From positions 2,146,501 to 2,210,500 of the forward strand of contig NZ_CP121694.1 of NCBI RefSeq assembly GCF_035573695.1: 64,000 nt of DNA. The letters run 5' to 3'. Below the pieces are notes generated by a model that was not told where the DNA came from, searched no databases, and saw only the letters and a list, made by a program, of their open reading frames with translations. How positions within the stretch are numbered: position 1 is the stretch's first letter; each line of letters opens with the position of its first letter. This document shows positions 44,076 through 52,332 of the stretch, one piece after another. The position numbers and the translations under genes are program-made. The DNA comes from Metallumcola ferriviriculae. Lineage in GTDB: Bacteria; Bacillota; JADQBR01.

Positions 44076-44846
44076 ATGACTATCGTTGAGGCGTTCATAT
44101 TAGGTGTTTTTCAAGGGATTACCGAGTTCCTTCCCATCAGTAGTTCCGGACACCTCGTCGTTATACAAGAATTTCTTAAAATTAATACGCCTGGGGTTAC
44201 TTTTGAAGTATTACTTCACTTTGGCTCCCTGGTATCGGTGATAATATTTTTTCGCAAGGATATTTTTCATCTTATTACCCATCCCACGGACCGTTTTTTT
44301 TGGTTGATTGTGGTAGGTATAATTCCCACGGGAATTATAGGCGTGCTTTTTGAGGACCTTTTTGAAAGACTTTTTGGGTCGATAACTGTGGTTGCAATAA
44401 TGCTGTTGGTAACAGGTTTAATACTATGGATAGCAGAAACTCTTGCTTCCGGAAAAAAAGATTCTGAGACAATGACCATTAAAGATGCTTTGATAATTGG
44501 TTTCGCTCAAGGTTTGGCCATTACGCCTGGGCTATCTCGATCAGGAAGCACCATCGCTGCTGCGCTCATTGTAGGGCTTGATAGAGACACCGCTGCACGG
44601 TATTCTTTTTTGGTAGTAATTCCCGTAATCTTTGGAGCGACCATGTTGAAGGTTGGAGATATGTTTTCAACGACATCGGTGGATTTCTTTCCAATCCAAT
44701 ACCTTGTAGGGACAATTACGGCTGGAATTACAGGGTATTTTGCAATCGCGGTGCTGTTAAAAGTATTAAATACCGGTCGTTTAAAGTTATTTAGTATTTA
44801 TTGTTGGACTGTCGGTGGATTAATTCTCCTGACAAACCTTTTTTAA
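44076..44846 (+). CDS. uppP: Undecaprenyl-diphosphatase (UppP/BacA)
   Basis: 256 aa, about seven to eight membrane helices. Catalytic motifs: GITEFLPISSSGHL (Glu/Ser region, residues 14-27) and GLSRSGSTIAAALI (Arg/Ser region). It dephosphorylates C55-PP to recycle the lipid carrier for peptidoglycan and gives bacitracin resistance when abundant. It starts 19 bp after the Na/Pi gene and is followed by a terminator. Confidence 0.94.
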   Translation: MTIVEAFILGVFQGITEFLPISSSGHLVVIQEFLKINTPGVTFEVLLHFGSLVSVIIFFRKDIFHLITHPTDRFFWLIVVGIIPTGIIGVLFEDLFERLFGSITVVAIMLLVTGLILWIAETLASGKKDSETMTIKDALIIGFAQGLAITPGLSRSGSTIAAALIVGLDRDTAARYSFLVVIPVIFGATMLKVGDMFSTTSVDFFPIQYLVGTITAGITGYFAIAVLLKVLNTGRLKLFSIYCWTVGGLILLTNLF

Positions 44847-44854
44847 AACAGCGG

Positions 44855-44879
44855 AAACCCTGCCGAGGCGGGGTTTTTT
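44855..44879 (+). terminator. Intrinsic terminator after uppP
   Basis: aaccctgcc-ga-ggcggggtt stem (one G-T pair) followed by ttttta. Confidence 0.85.
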
Positions 44880-45077
44880 AATGTATAGGAAAGTATGATT
44901 GTGACAATTTCCTTACATTAGGGTTGGTGAGAGGGTACGCCCGCTACGTTGCGGGGCGCCCTGTCCCACCAGATGTCGATGAAATCGCTTTTCTTGGTTA
45001 TGGCCCTTTCGAATAATTAGAGTTTCACAAAGGAAAACAGCGGTTCATAGAGAACTTATCATTTGAGGTGAAAACCT

Positions 45078-47357
45078 ATGGCTAGTTTATTTTCTCAAAT
45101 CAAAGAAGAAATTAGATACGAAATTACTGGAATTATAATGGTTGGATTTGCAGTCCTTTCTGGTGTCAGTCTTTACACATCCGCAAACGGAGGATTTTAT
45201 TCTGCCCATGCAGCAGGGGCAGTTGGTGAATTTTTAGTTAGAGTGTTAAAGGGCCTAGGCGGTGACGGTAAGGCGATACTTCCCATTTTTCTTGGCTTTC
45301 TCGGTTTGAAACTAATGATTGACCGTAAGATGTCAGCCGTGCCCCAAAAATTAATTGGAGTTATAATACTCTATATATCATTATTGGCTTTTTTTCATCA
45401 ACCGTTTATTATTGAAGGAGAATATTTGTTGGCTTTAAAGCAGGGGTTGTCCGGTTTGGGTGGTGGAATTATCGGTGCATTACTTTCCGTTGCTTTATAT
45501 GTCATGTTTGGTTCAGTTGGTTCCGATATTATTTTAGTAACGCTGCTGATTGTGGCATTGCTGTTGATAACCGATATGTCACTGGTAAGCATTGGTAAGA
45601 AGATCCTTTTGGTGCTCTCGCACAATTACGCGTTACTTCGTGAAAAACTTGTCGGATTTATTTTTACCGTAGTGGAGGAAGATGAGGAAAAGGTCCAATC
45701 ACCAGAAAGTAATGGGCCGCGAACGCGATCAGTTAATACGAATCAACAACCAAAAATTGTCGACCATCGCGAAGATAGTGGGATGGAAGGTGAATTACCA
45801 GGGGAAATTGACTCCGTGGATCTAGGCGAGGCCGTGGTTAAACCTACTAAGGGAAAAGAAACTGACTTTAGAGAAGATAATTCTCACAGCTCAGCTGGTA
45901 ATGCTGAGCCAGATGGGGATATAGAGGGGTTTGCTTTACCACCAATTTCCTTATTGCAAAGACCTATGCGGTTAAAAAATCCTCGTATGAACAAGGATAT
46001 ATCCGATAAAATAAAATTATTGGAAGAGACTCTTGAGAGTTTTGGTGTTAAGGTTAAAGTTACTCAGGTTAGCAGAGGGCCTGCTATTACTCGTTATGAA
46101 ATGCAGCCGGCTCCCGGTGTTAAAGTGAGTAAGATTGTAAACCTTGCAGATGATATTGCTTTGAGTTTGGCGGCATCTGATGTGAGGATTGAAGCACCCA
46201 TTCCCGGTAAAGCTGCCATCGGCATAGAGGTTCCCAATAAGGAGGTTGCTGCGGTTCATTTTCGCGAAGTGTTAGAGACCCAGGATTTCTCACAATCAGT
46301 TTCTAAACTGACTGTTGCCTTAGGTAAAGATATTGCAGGAAACCCAATCATCGCAGATTTGGGCAGAATGCCTCACTTATTGATAGCCGGGGCCACAGGC
46401 TCCGGGAAAAGCGTCTGTATGAATTCATTAATTGCCAGTTTGCTGTATAAATGTAAGCCAAACGAGTTAAAATTTTTAATGATAGACCCCAAAATGGTTG
46501 AGTTGACTGATTATAATGGTATCCCTCATTTATTGGCCCCAGTGGTTACTGATGCTAAAAGGTCAGCGACAGCATTACGATGGATAGTTAACGAAATGGA
46601 AAATCGTTATGAATTATTTGCCGGTGCGGGGGTAAAGGATATTGATAGATATAACCACCTTAAAGCAAAAGAAAGCCCGGATGAGACCGGACCCGCGCTG
46701 CCGTATATAGTTGTCTTAATTGACGAACTAGCGGACCTCATGATGGTAGCGCCAGCAGATGTGGAAGATGCGATCTGCCGTTTGGCTCAGATGGCTCGAG
46801 CTGCAGGTATTCATTTGGTGGTAGCGACTCAGAGACCTTCAGTAGATGTAATTACAGGTGTTATCAAAGCCAATATTCCTTCTAGGATTGCCTTTGCTGT
46901 TTCATCCCAGACAGATTCCCGAACCATTTTAGATATGGGTGGGGCCGAAAAACTTATGGGTAGGGGCGATATGTTGTTCTTTCCTACAGGGGCGCCCAAA
47001 CCAGTACGAGTCCAAGGAGTATTCGTATCGGATAAAGAAATTAATTCAGTCGTCCAATATTTAAAAAAGCAGGGCACACCCCAATATCAGGAAAACTTAT
47101 TTCAGCATGAGACGGAAAAAAAAGTTGTAGAAGAGGTGGAAGATGAGCTGCTGCCTGAAGCTGCGAAGCTGCTTATCGAAAGCGGTCAGGCTTCAATCTC
47201 CATGCTGCAGCGCCGGTTACGCATTGGTTATACTAGAGCAGCTAGATTAATAGATATTATGGAGGAAAAGGGTATAGTTGGAGGGTACGAGGGCAGTAAG
47301 CCTCGGTCAGTCTTAATGACATTGGATGAGTATTACCGCACATTTAAGCAGGAATAA
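45078..47357 (+). CDS. spoIIIE: DNA translocase FtsK/SpoIIIE
   Basis: 759 aa. Four to five N-terminal membrane segments (residues 15-180), an acidic linker (200-290), the FtsK alpha/beta motor with Walker A GATGSGKSV (about 440) and Walker B IVVLIDELADLMM, and the gamma winged-helix domain at the end (ASISMLQRRLRIGYTRAARL). It pumps chromosome arms into the forespore or clears the division septum. The place after tepA-ylzJ corresponds to spoIIIE. GAGGTGA precedes the ATG. Confidence 0.95.
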   Translation: MASLFSQIKEEIRYEITGIIMVGFAVLSGVSLYTSANGGFYSAHAAGAVGEFLVRVLKGLGGDGKAILPIFLGFLGLKLMIDRKMSAVPQKLIGVIILYISLLAFFHQPFIIEGEYLLALKQGLSGLGGGIIGALLSVALYVMFGSVGSDIILVTLLIVALLLITDMSLVSIGKKILLVLSHNYALLREKLVGFIFTVVEEDEEKVQSPESNGPRTRSVNTNQQPKIVDHREDSGMEGELPGEIDSVDLGEAVVKPTKGKETDFREDNSHSSAGNAEPDGDIEGFALPPISLLQRPMRLKNPRMNKDISDKIKLLEETLESFGVKVKVTQVSRGPAITRYEMQPAPGVKVSKIVNLADDIALSLAASDVRIEAPIPGKAAIGIEVPNKEVAAVHFREVLETQDFSQSVSKLTVALGKDIAGNPIIADLGRMPHLLIAGATGSGKSVCMNSLIASLLYKCKPNELKFLMIDPKMVELTDYNGIPHLLAPVVTDAKRSATALRWIVNEMENRYELFAGAGVKDIDRYNHLKAKESPDETGPALPYIVVLIDELADLMMVAPADVEDAICRLAQMARAAGIHLVVATQRPSVDVITGVIKANIPSRIAFAVSSQTDSRTILDMGGAEKLMGRGDMLFFPTGAPKPVRVQGVFVSDKEINSVVQYLKKQGTPQYQENLFQHETEKKVVEEVEDELLPEAAKLLIESGQASISMLQRRLRIGYTRAARLIDIMEEKGIVGGYEGSKPRSVLMTLDEYYRTFKQE

Positions 47358-47376
47358 ATGCTTCAAAAATCAAATC

Positions 47377-47420
47377 TCCGGTACGAAAATATCAACTTAA
47401 CTCCGTGCCGGGTTTTCTTT
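47377..47420 (+). terminator. Intrinsic terminator after spoIIIE
   Basis: tccggtacg pairs with cgtgccggg, followed by ttttcttt. Confidence 0.75.
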
Positions 47421-47580
47421 TACCAGTCATAAGGCATAAGTCTTTTGGGGGGCATAAGTTCTACTAAGACTTCCGCACCCGTAAAGGATATGCCGTTCGA
47501 CTAAGCAAAACTACCAAGTCTCTCGCTGCCTACGTCTAAAGGTTCGGCGGGAGCCAAGTTTAATTTACCTTAAAGAGGAT
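47421..47580. other. Non-coding stretch between spoIIIE terminator and palindromic repeat
   Basis: About 160 bases with no ORF, RNA gene or repeat that I can recognise. Confidence 0.5.
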
Positions 47581-47724
47581 GTTCAAAAAGTCCATCGCAG
47601 GTGAGCGGCGAATTTCTGCGTTGCTCAGTCTTTGAGACTGCTCACGTACGCCACCAGTACGCTCCGCGTCTGAAAGCCTTCGCGCCTTGAACTTCTTGCT
47701 CCTGCTACAATGGACTTTTTGAAC
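47581..47724. repeat. 144-bp palindromic (MITE- or REP-like) element
   Basis: The ends are perfect 15-bp inverted repeats (gttcaaaaagtccat at 47581-47595 and atggactttttgaac at 47710-47724). Internal segments also pair (gctcagtctttgagactgctc near 47620-47642 forms its own hairpin). The sequence is GC-richer than its surroundings, carries no gene and lies alone between terminator and mnmH. Non-autonomous transposable element or structured repeat are both possible. Confidence 0.75.
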
Positions 47725-47780
47725 ACGCACTTAAAAGCTAAATCACTGATATAATTAATTAAGTAGAAAGAGGTTGACAA

Positions 47781-48806
47781 ATGAAGGAAATTACTGTGGA
47801 AGACGCGCTCGAATCTCATCACATATACGTGGACCTGCGTTCGCCTTCTGAATATGCTGAGGACCATCTGCCTGGTGCTGTTAATCTGCCGCTATTCAAC
47901 GATGAAGAGCGCGCGAAGGTAGGAACCGTCTATAAGCAAGAAGGGTCGCTACAGGCAAAAAGGCTAGGGCTTGAATTTGTTTCGCTTAAATTGCCTCGGC
48001 TAATCAAGGAAATAAGTGACCAGACAAAAGGTGGGCCTGTGGTTATTTATTGTTGGCGGGGTGGGCTTCGTAGTAAGTCCGTCAGTAATGTCTTAGAGAT
48101 TATGGGTGTCCCAACGCGTCGTTTACAAGGGGGATATAAAGCATTTCGTCGGCATGTAAACAATTACTTCCAAGAAACCATACCCTACAAAATGGTAGTT
48201 ATTCATGGTTTTACTGGTACGGGAAAAACGGATATAATCAAAATTCTGCAATCGATGGATTATCCTGCAATCGATTTAGAAGGTTTAGCAAATAACAGGG
48301 GCTCGGTATTTGGTGAAGTGGGTTTGGGTGAACAACCTGCTCAGAAGCATTTCGAGACGAGGATATTTTCCCAATTGACTGAAATACCCGTTGGCAGCAC
48401 TATCGTTGTGGAAGGGGAAAGTAAAAGAATAGGTAAAAACTTCATTCCGGAGTCCTTTTTTAATGCCATGAAAAAAGGAAAAAAAATAATGGTTCAAGAC
48501 GACATCAACAACAGGGTGAAGAGAATAATTTCCGAGTATAGTAAAGACACGCAGGAAAATCGTGATGCTTTAATCCATTCACTATCGTTTTTAACTAAAC
48601 GAATTGGAAAATCGAAAGTGGAACAACTTACCGAAATGGTAATAGCAGGAAATTATGCTCCGGTTGTAGAATATTTATTAAATAATTATTATGACCCGCT
48701 TTATGCACATCCGTTTAATAAATCAGACGAATTTGACATTATTATTAACGGCGCTAATCCTGTGTTTGCTGCAAATGATGTGTTGCGGTATTTAAACTAT
48801 CAATAG
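47781..48806 (+). CDS. mnmH: tRNA 2-selenouridine synthase (SelU/YbbB)
   Basis: 341 aa. N-terminal rhodanese domain with the catalytic C91 in VIYCWRGGLRSKS, and a P-loop domain with Walker A GFTGTGKT (residues 143-150). It replaces sulfur by selenium at the wobble 2-thiouridine of certain tRNAs, using selenophosphate and geranyl-diphosphate. Its presence implies selenophosphate synthase (SelD) elsewhere in the genome. GAAAGAGG lies upstream. It starts a short unit with the RodZ-like gene 12 bp after it. Confidence 0.93.
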   Translation: MKEITVEDALESHHIYVDLRSPSEYAEDHLPGAVNLPLFNDEERAKVGTVYKQEGSLQAKRLGLEFVSLKLPRLIKEISDQTKGGPVVIYCWRGGLRSKSVSNVLEIMGVPTRRLQGGYKAFRRHVNNYFQETIPYKMVVIHGFTGTGKTDIIKILQSMDYPAIDLEGLANNRGSVFGEVGLGEQPAQKHFETRIFSQLTEIPVGSTIVVEGESKRIGKNFIPESFFNAMKKGKKIMVQDDINNRVKRIISEYSKDTQENRDALIHSLSFLTKRIGKSKVEQLTEMVIAGNYAPVVEYLLNNYYDPLYAHPFNKSDEFDIIINGANPVFAANDVLRYLNYQ

Positions 48807-48818
48807 GGGGTATCCCTA

Positions 48819-49700
48819 ATGGCCCAGATAGGGGAATTGTTGACACGAATTAGGACCAAGAAAGATTTGTCCCTGCGAGATGTGGAACAGGCAACAAAAA
48901 TCCGCATTAAATATCTGCGTGCATTAGAGGCAGAAGAATTTGAGCAAATTCCCGGTGAGGTCTATGTCATAGGTTTCTTACGTACCTATTGCCGTTACTT
49001 GGGTCTTGATGCCGATCTAATTGTTAATGAATATAGAGACCAGACAAAGATGTATAATGACCATGATGATGAAACGGATGCCGCCGAAAAAAGTACCTCC
49101 GAATCTTTAATGCAGTGGAAAAGGAACATTAAGGTTGTGGCTGCAGTGTGTATAGGCATACTAATATTAGCGGGATCTGTTGGTATGCTACTCTATTCAA
49201 GTGATGACAATGGATCAAAACCTGCGGTATCAGAAAGCAGTACACCTGATTTATCTCCTAATAACGATGTTTCAAAGGACGGGTCGGGGTCAGAGCATGC
49301 TGGGAACGTGTCCAACGAAAAAAATGAAGACAAAGAAAGAGATGAAACTGTACTGGAGAAAACAACAACGGCACCCGGAATTAACGCTGAAATCACCGTC
49401 GAGGCAGAAAAACGCTGTTGGGTAAAGTTTACTGTGGACGGTAACAATACGTACACAGGTACAATCGTTGGTCCGCTTAGTAAAACTATTAATGCAGAAG
49501 ATAATTTTGCAGCAGTTTTTGGAAATGCCGGTGCGGTTTCAATAAAGGTGAACGGCAAACAGATAACTGATATTGGCGGCGATGGTGCCGTTAGCCATAT
49601 GCAGATGGAAATAACTAACTCCGAGACGTTAATAGTACGGATTAATGGAAAGGAAAAAATGGAAATTAAGATTTCTACTGAGAAAGTCAGTAATCAATGA
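48819..49700 (+). CDS. rodZ: RodZ-like helix-turn-helix membrane protein
   Basis: 293 aa. N-terminal HTH_25 domain (IGELLTRIRTKKDLSLRDVEQ, KYLRALEAEEFEQIPG, residues 3-65), one membrane helix (residues 107-127; VVAAVCIGILILAGSVGML), an acidic Ser-rich linker, and a C-terminal DUF4115 beta domain (residues 195-293). RodZ links MreB to the cell-wall machinery and shapes the rod. It corresponds to ymfM upstream of pgsA in Bacillus. GGGGGTAT precedes the ATG. Confidence 0.9.
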   Translation: MAQIGELLTRIRTKKDLSLRDVEQATKIRIKYLRALEAEEFEQIPGEVYVIGFLRTYCRYLGLDADLIVNEYRDQTKMYNDHDDETDAAEKSTSESLMQWKRNIKVVAAVCIGILILAGSVGMLLYSSDDNGSKPAVSESSTPDLSPNNDVSKDGSGSEHAGNVSNEKNEDKERDETVLEKTTTAPGINAEITVEAEKRCWVKFTVDGNNTYTGTIVGPLSKTINAEDNFAAVFGNAGAVSIKVNGKQITDIGGDGAVSHMQMEITNSETLIVRINGKEKMEIKISTEKVSNQ

Positions 49701-49726
49701 AGAAATAGGGAGGCAATAAACCATTA

Positions 49727-51031
49727 ATGACTAGTGTAAAAATTGAAACACTTGGTTGCTCTAAAAACCTTGTAGACAGTGAAATAATTTTAGGGTCATT
49801 GGTACATGCAGGTATGCATTTAGTGGATGATTGTACAAACGCAGAAATTATTATTGTAAATACGTGCGGGTTTATTGCCCCGGCAAAGGAAGAGTCTATA
49901 AATACAATTCTTGAAATGGCAATGTATAAGGAGAACGGGAAGTGCAAGAAACTGGTGGTAACCGGGTGTATGGTAGGGAAATATGGCGTGGAATTGGCCA
50001 AGGAAATTCCCGAAATTGACCTGCTGGCTGAAAGCAGCGATGTTACTAAAATCGTTGATGCCCTGGGTTTAAGAGAAACTAGTGCAAACAACGCTCTATT
50101 ACGAACAGAGACCACAAATATGCAGCATACCCGTTATTTGAAGATTTCTGAAGGGTGTAATAATAATTGCACATACTGTACGATTCCCCAGTTAAAGGGT
50201 AATTACAAAAGCAGGTCTATGGAGGAAATAGTGAAAGAAGCTGAATTTCTTGTTCAATCTGGGGCAAAGGAAATTGTTTTAGTGGCTCAGGATACGACTA
50301 GGTACGGTGTTGATTTATCTGGTAAAAGAATGCTAGCAAAGTTAGTCAAAGCATTAGTAAAGATTGAAGGACTGGAATGGCTCAGAATGTTGTACTGCTA
50401 TCCCAGTGAGTTTACGCCAGAGTTGATTAACATTATCGCGAATGAAGAAAAGGTATGTAATTATTTGGATATCCCGCTTCAGCATGTATCTGATGATATA
50501 TTGAAGCGTATGGGCAGGCGTAGTGATAAAAAGCAGATAGTAAGTCTGCTAGAAACTCTCCGAAAAGAAATCCCCGACATTACAATCAGATCTACTTTTA
50601 TCGTCGGATTTCCCGGTGAAACGGAGGGTGAATTTAACGAACTTTTAAGTTTTCTTAAATCTGCTAAATTAGATTGGGTTGGCGCGTTTACTTATTGGCC
50701 GGAAGCAGATACTGCTGCGGCAGAATTTCAGGACCAAGTTTCCCAGCGGGAAAAAGAAAAGCGGTTGGATATTTTAATGGAAATGCAGCGCCATATTACT
50801 GCGGACAAAAATAGCCAACTGATTGGCAAAAAAATTGATGTCATCATAGAAGGAATTTCCTCAGATTACCCCGAATATAAAGTGGGTAGATCTCAACGTC
50901 AGGCTCCGGAAGTAGATGGGATTGTCTACGTTACTACTTCAGTCGAGCCGGGAGAAATCATCTCGGTACGCATTACCGGTGTTTGGGGTGATTATGATTT
51001 GCTAGGAGAGGATGCGGGTGAATTTAGCTAA
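49727..51031 (+). CDS. rimO: Ribosomal protein S12 methylthiotransferase RimO
   Basis: 434 aa. Three domains: UPF0004 (TLGCSKNLVDSE; cysteines for the auxiliary cluster in CS, NTCGFI and TGCMVGK), radical SAM with CNNNCTYCTIP (about residue 147), and a C-terminal TRAM domain (KKIDVIIEGIS). The LVDSE stretch separates RimO from MiaB. It adds a methylthio group to Asp of S12. GGGAGGC precedes the ATG; its end overlaps pgsA by 14 bp. Confidence 0.95.
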   Translation: MTSVKIETLGCSKNLVDSEIILGSLVHAGMHLVDDCTNAEIIIVNTCGFIAPAKEESINTILEMAMYKENGKCKKLVVTGCMVGKYGVELAKEIPEIDLLAESSDVTKIVDALGLRETSANNALLRTETTNMQHTRYLKISEGCNNNCTYCTIPQLKGNYKSRSMEEIVKEAEFLVQSGAKEIVLVAQDTTRYGVDLSGKRMLAKLVKALVKIEGLEWLRMLYCYPSEFTPELINIIANEEKVCNYLDIPLQHVSDDILKRMGRRSDKKQIVSLLETLRKEIPDITIRSTFIVGFPGETEGEFNELLSFLKSAKLDWVGAFTYWPEADTAAAEFQDQVSQREKEKRLDILMEMQRHITADKNSQLIGKKIDVIIEGISSDYPEYKVGRSQRQAPEVDGIVYVTTSVEPGEIISVRITGVWGDYDLLGEDAGEFS

Positions 51032-51563
51032 TAAGCTGACCTTGGCACGGATATTTTTAGTACCGGTTTTTATGATAATTTTACTGGTACACTTAAGATA
51101 CGGCGAATATATAGCTGCAGGCATATTTATACTGGCCGCCAGTACCGATGGCTTGGACGGATATATTGCCAGGTCTCGCAAACAAATTACCAGGTTGGGA
51201 AAATTGCTAGACCCATTGGCTGATAAGCTGCTTGTGACAGCAGCGCTGATATCTCTCGTGGAGTTAGACAAAATACCGGCCTGGATTGCTGTTTTGATAA
51301 TAGGCAGAGAGTTTGCGGTAACAGGGTTGCGTACCATTGCTGCCGGCGAGGGAGTGATTATTGCAGCCAGCCGATGGGGTAAATTGAAAACTATTTCCCA
51401 AATAGTGGCTATTGTTGCCATCTTAATTCATGATTTTCCTTTCAATTACATTAACATACCTATTGGAGTAATTTCCCTTTATGTAGCAGTAATATTTACA
51501 CTATGGTCAGGTTTTGACTACTTCCATAAGGCAAGAAAGCTGCTACGAGGGTCACTCAAATAA
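51018..51563 (+). CDS. pgsA: CDP-diacylglycerol--glycerol-3-phosphate 3-phosphatidyltransferase
   Basis: 181 aa from GTG 51018, seven bases after GGAGAGG (an ATG at 51012 leaves no room). The CDP-alcohol phosphotransferase motif DGLDGYIARSRKQITRLGKL and following DPLADK is complete. Four to six membrane helices. It makes phosphatidylglycerol phosphate, the first committed step of PG and cardiolipin. Overlap with rimO suggests coupling; rodZ-pgsA order is conserved in spore formers. Confidence 0.94.
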   Translation: MNLANKLTLARIFLVPVFMIILLVHLRYGEYIAAGIFILAASTDGLDGYIARSRKQITRLGKLLDPLADKLLVTAALISLVELDKIPAWIAVLIIGREFAVTGLRTIAAGEGVIIAASRWGKLKTISQIVAIVAILIHDFPFNYINIPIGVISLYVAVIFTLWSGFDYFHKARKLLRGSLK

Positions 51564-51585
51564 GAACCTTTTAATTTAACTTTTG

Positions 51586-51613
51586 GAAGCAGGCATGGTC
51601 TGCTTCTTTTTTA
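51586..51613 (+). terminator. Intrinsic terminator after pgsA
   Basis: gaagcag-gcatggt-ctgcttc stem and a TTTTTT run. Confidence 0.85.
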
Positions 51614-51801
51614 ATTTATCAAAAAGTATAAGTACGTTCTGATAAATGGGGATTGTTAAGGGGGGGTATGCTCCCGTATAATTGTGGTGCTTACTCCTAG
51701 AACGTATACTGCACATTAGGTTTCCAAGGATTACATAAGCATTATAGCGTTCCGTTATGCTATACTATATTAGTATTAAGTATTTATCGGAGTGATATAC
51801 C

Positions 51802-52332
51802 TTGAAATTTAATGGCTTGAATCTTACAAAAATTGTGGTTGTATTATTGCTTTGTCTGGCTCTATTATTTGGCGGGCAGTATATTTACCGACATATTGTC
51901 CTTGATAAACCAATGGGAGAGGAGCTTACTGCGGTTGAAGGGGTAAAGGACTACCGGGTGGTTTCTGCGGGCGGCGAAAAGGAAATTGTCTTAATAATGT
52001 CACCGTTGAACAATCTTCAAGAAAGTTTTTTGAAGGCCCAGGAAATTGTCTACAAAGTTTATTCGGACCAGACCCGTGTTAAAGTTAGTGATAATACTAA
52101 TGACATTCTTCAAGAAGTATGGTATCAAAGTCAATTTACAGTCTACGAGGGTATTTATTCTGGACACTTTGTAGATATGAAACATCAGCTAAATGATATT
52201 GCAGCACAGTATTCCAAAGTACAAATAAGAGCATATGTGGATAATGAAAGAGTATATTTTCAAGCGGTAGTTGGAGAGCACTTTCTATACCGTGTAATAA
52301 ATCGGGAATATGGAGGTGATCCTGTTGCTTAA
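51802..52332 (+). CDS. Single-pass membrane protein of unknown function
   Basis: 176 aa from TTG 51802 with CGGAGTGAT upstream. One N-terminal membrane helix (residues 9-29; KIVVVLLLCLALLFGGQYIY) is followed by about 145 mixed alpha/beta residues likely outside the membrane (VEGVKDYRVVSAGGEKEIVL, FVDMKHQLNDIAAQY). I recognise no family. Its end overlaps the start of an FtsH-like protease by 8 bp, so both are translationally coupled and may act as one complex, this protein supplying an extracytoplasmic part the protease lacks. That is an inference. Confidence 0.75.
   Translation: MKFNGLNLTKIVVVLLLCLALLFGGQYIYRHIVLDKPMGEELTAVEGVKDYRVVSAGGEKEIVLIMSPLNNLQESFLKAQEIVYKVYSDQTRVKVSDNTNDILQEVWYQSQFTVYEGIYSGHFVDMKHQLNDIAAQYSKVQIRAYVDNERVYFQAVVGEHFLYRVINREYGGDPVA

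Noticed and set aside
44930-44965. Hairpin agggtacgcccgc/gcggggcgccct upstream of spoIIIE
   Set aside because: The stem is imperfect with a bulge, has no T-run and no consensus of a known riboswitch or leader; left as unexplained.
45398-45625. Long frames antisense to spoIIIE, rnj, dapG and other core genes
   Set aside because: They are shadows of well-conserved genes on the opposite strand, lacking binding sites and recognisable domains.
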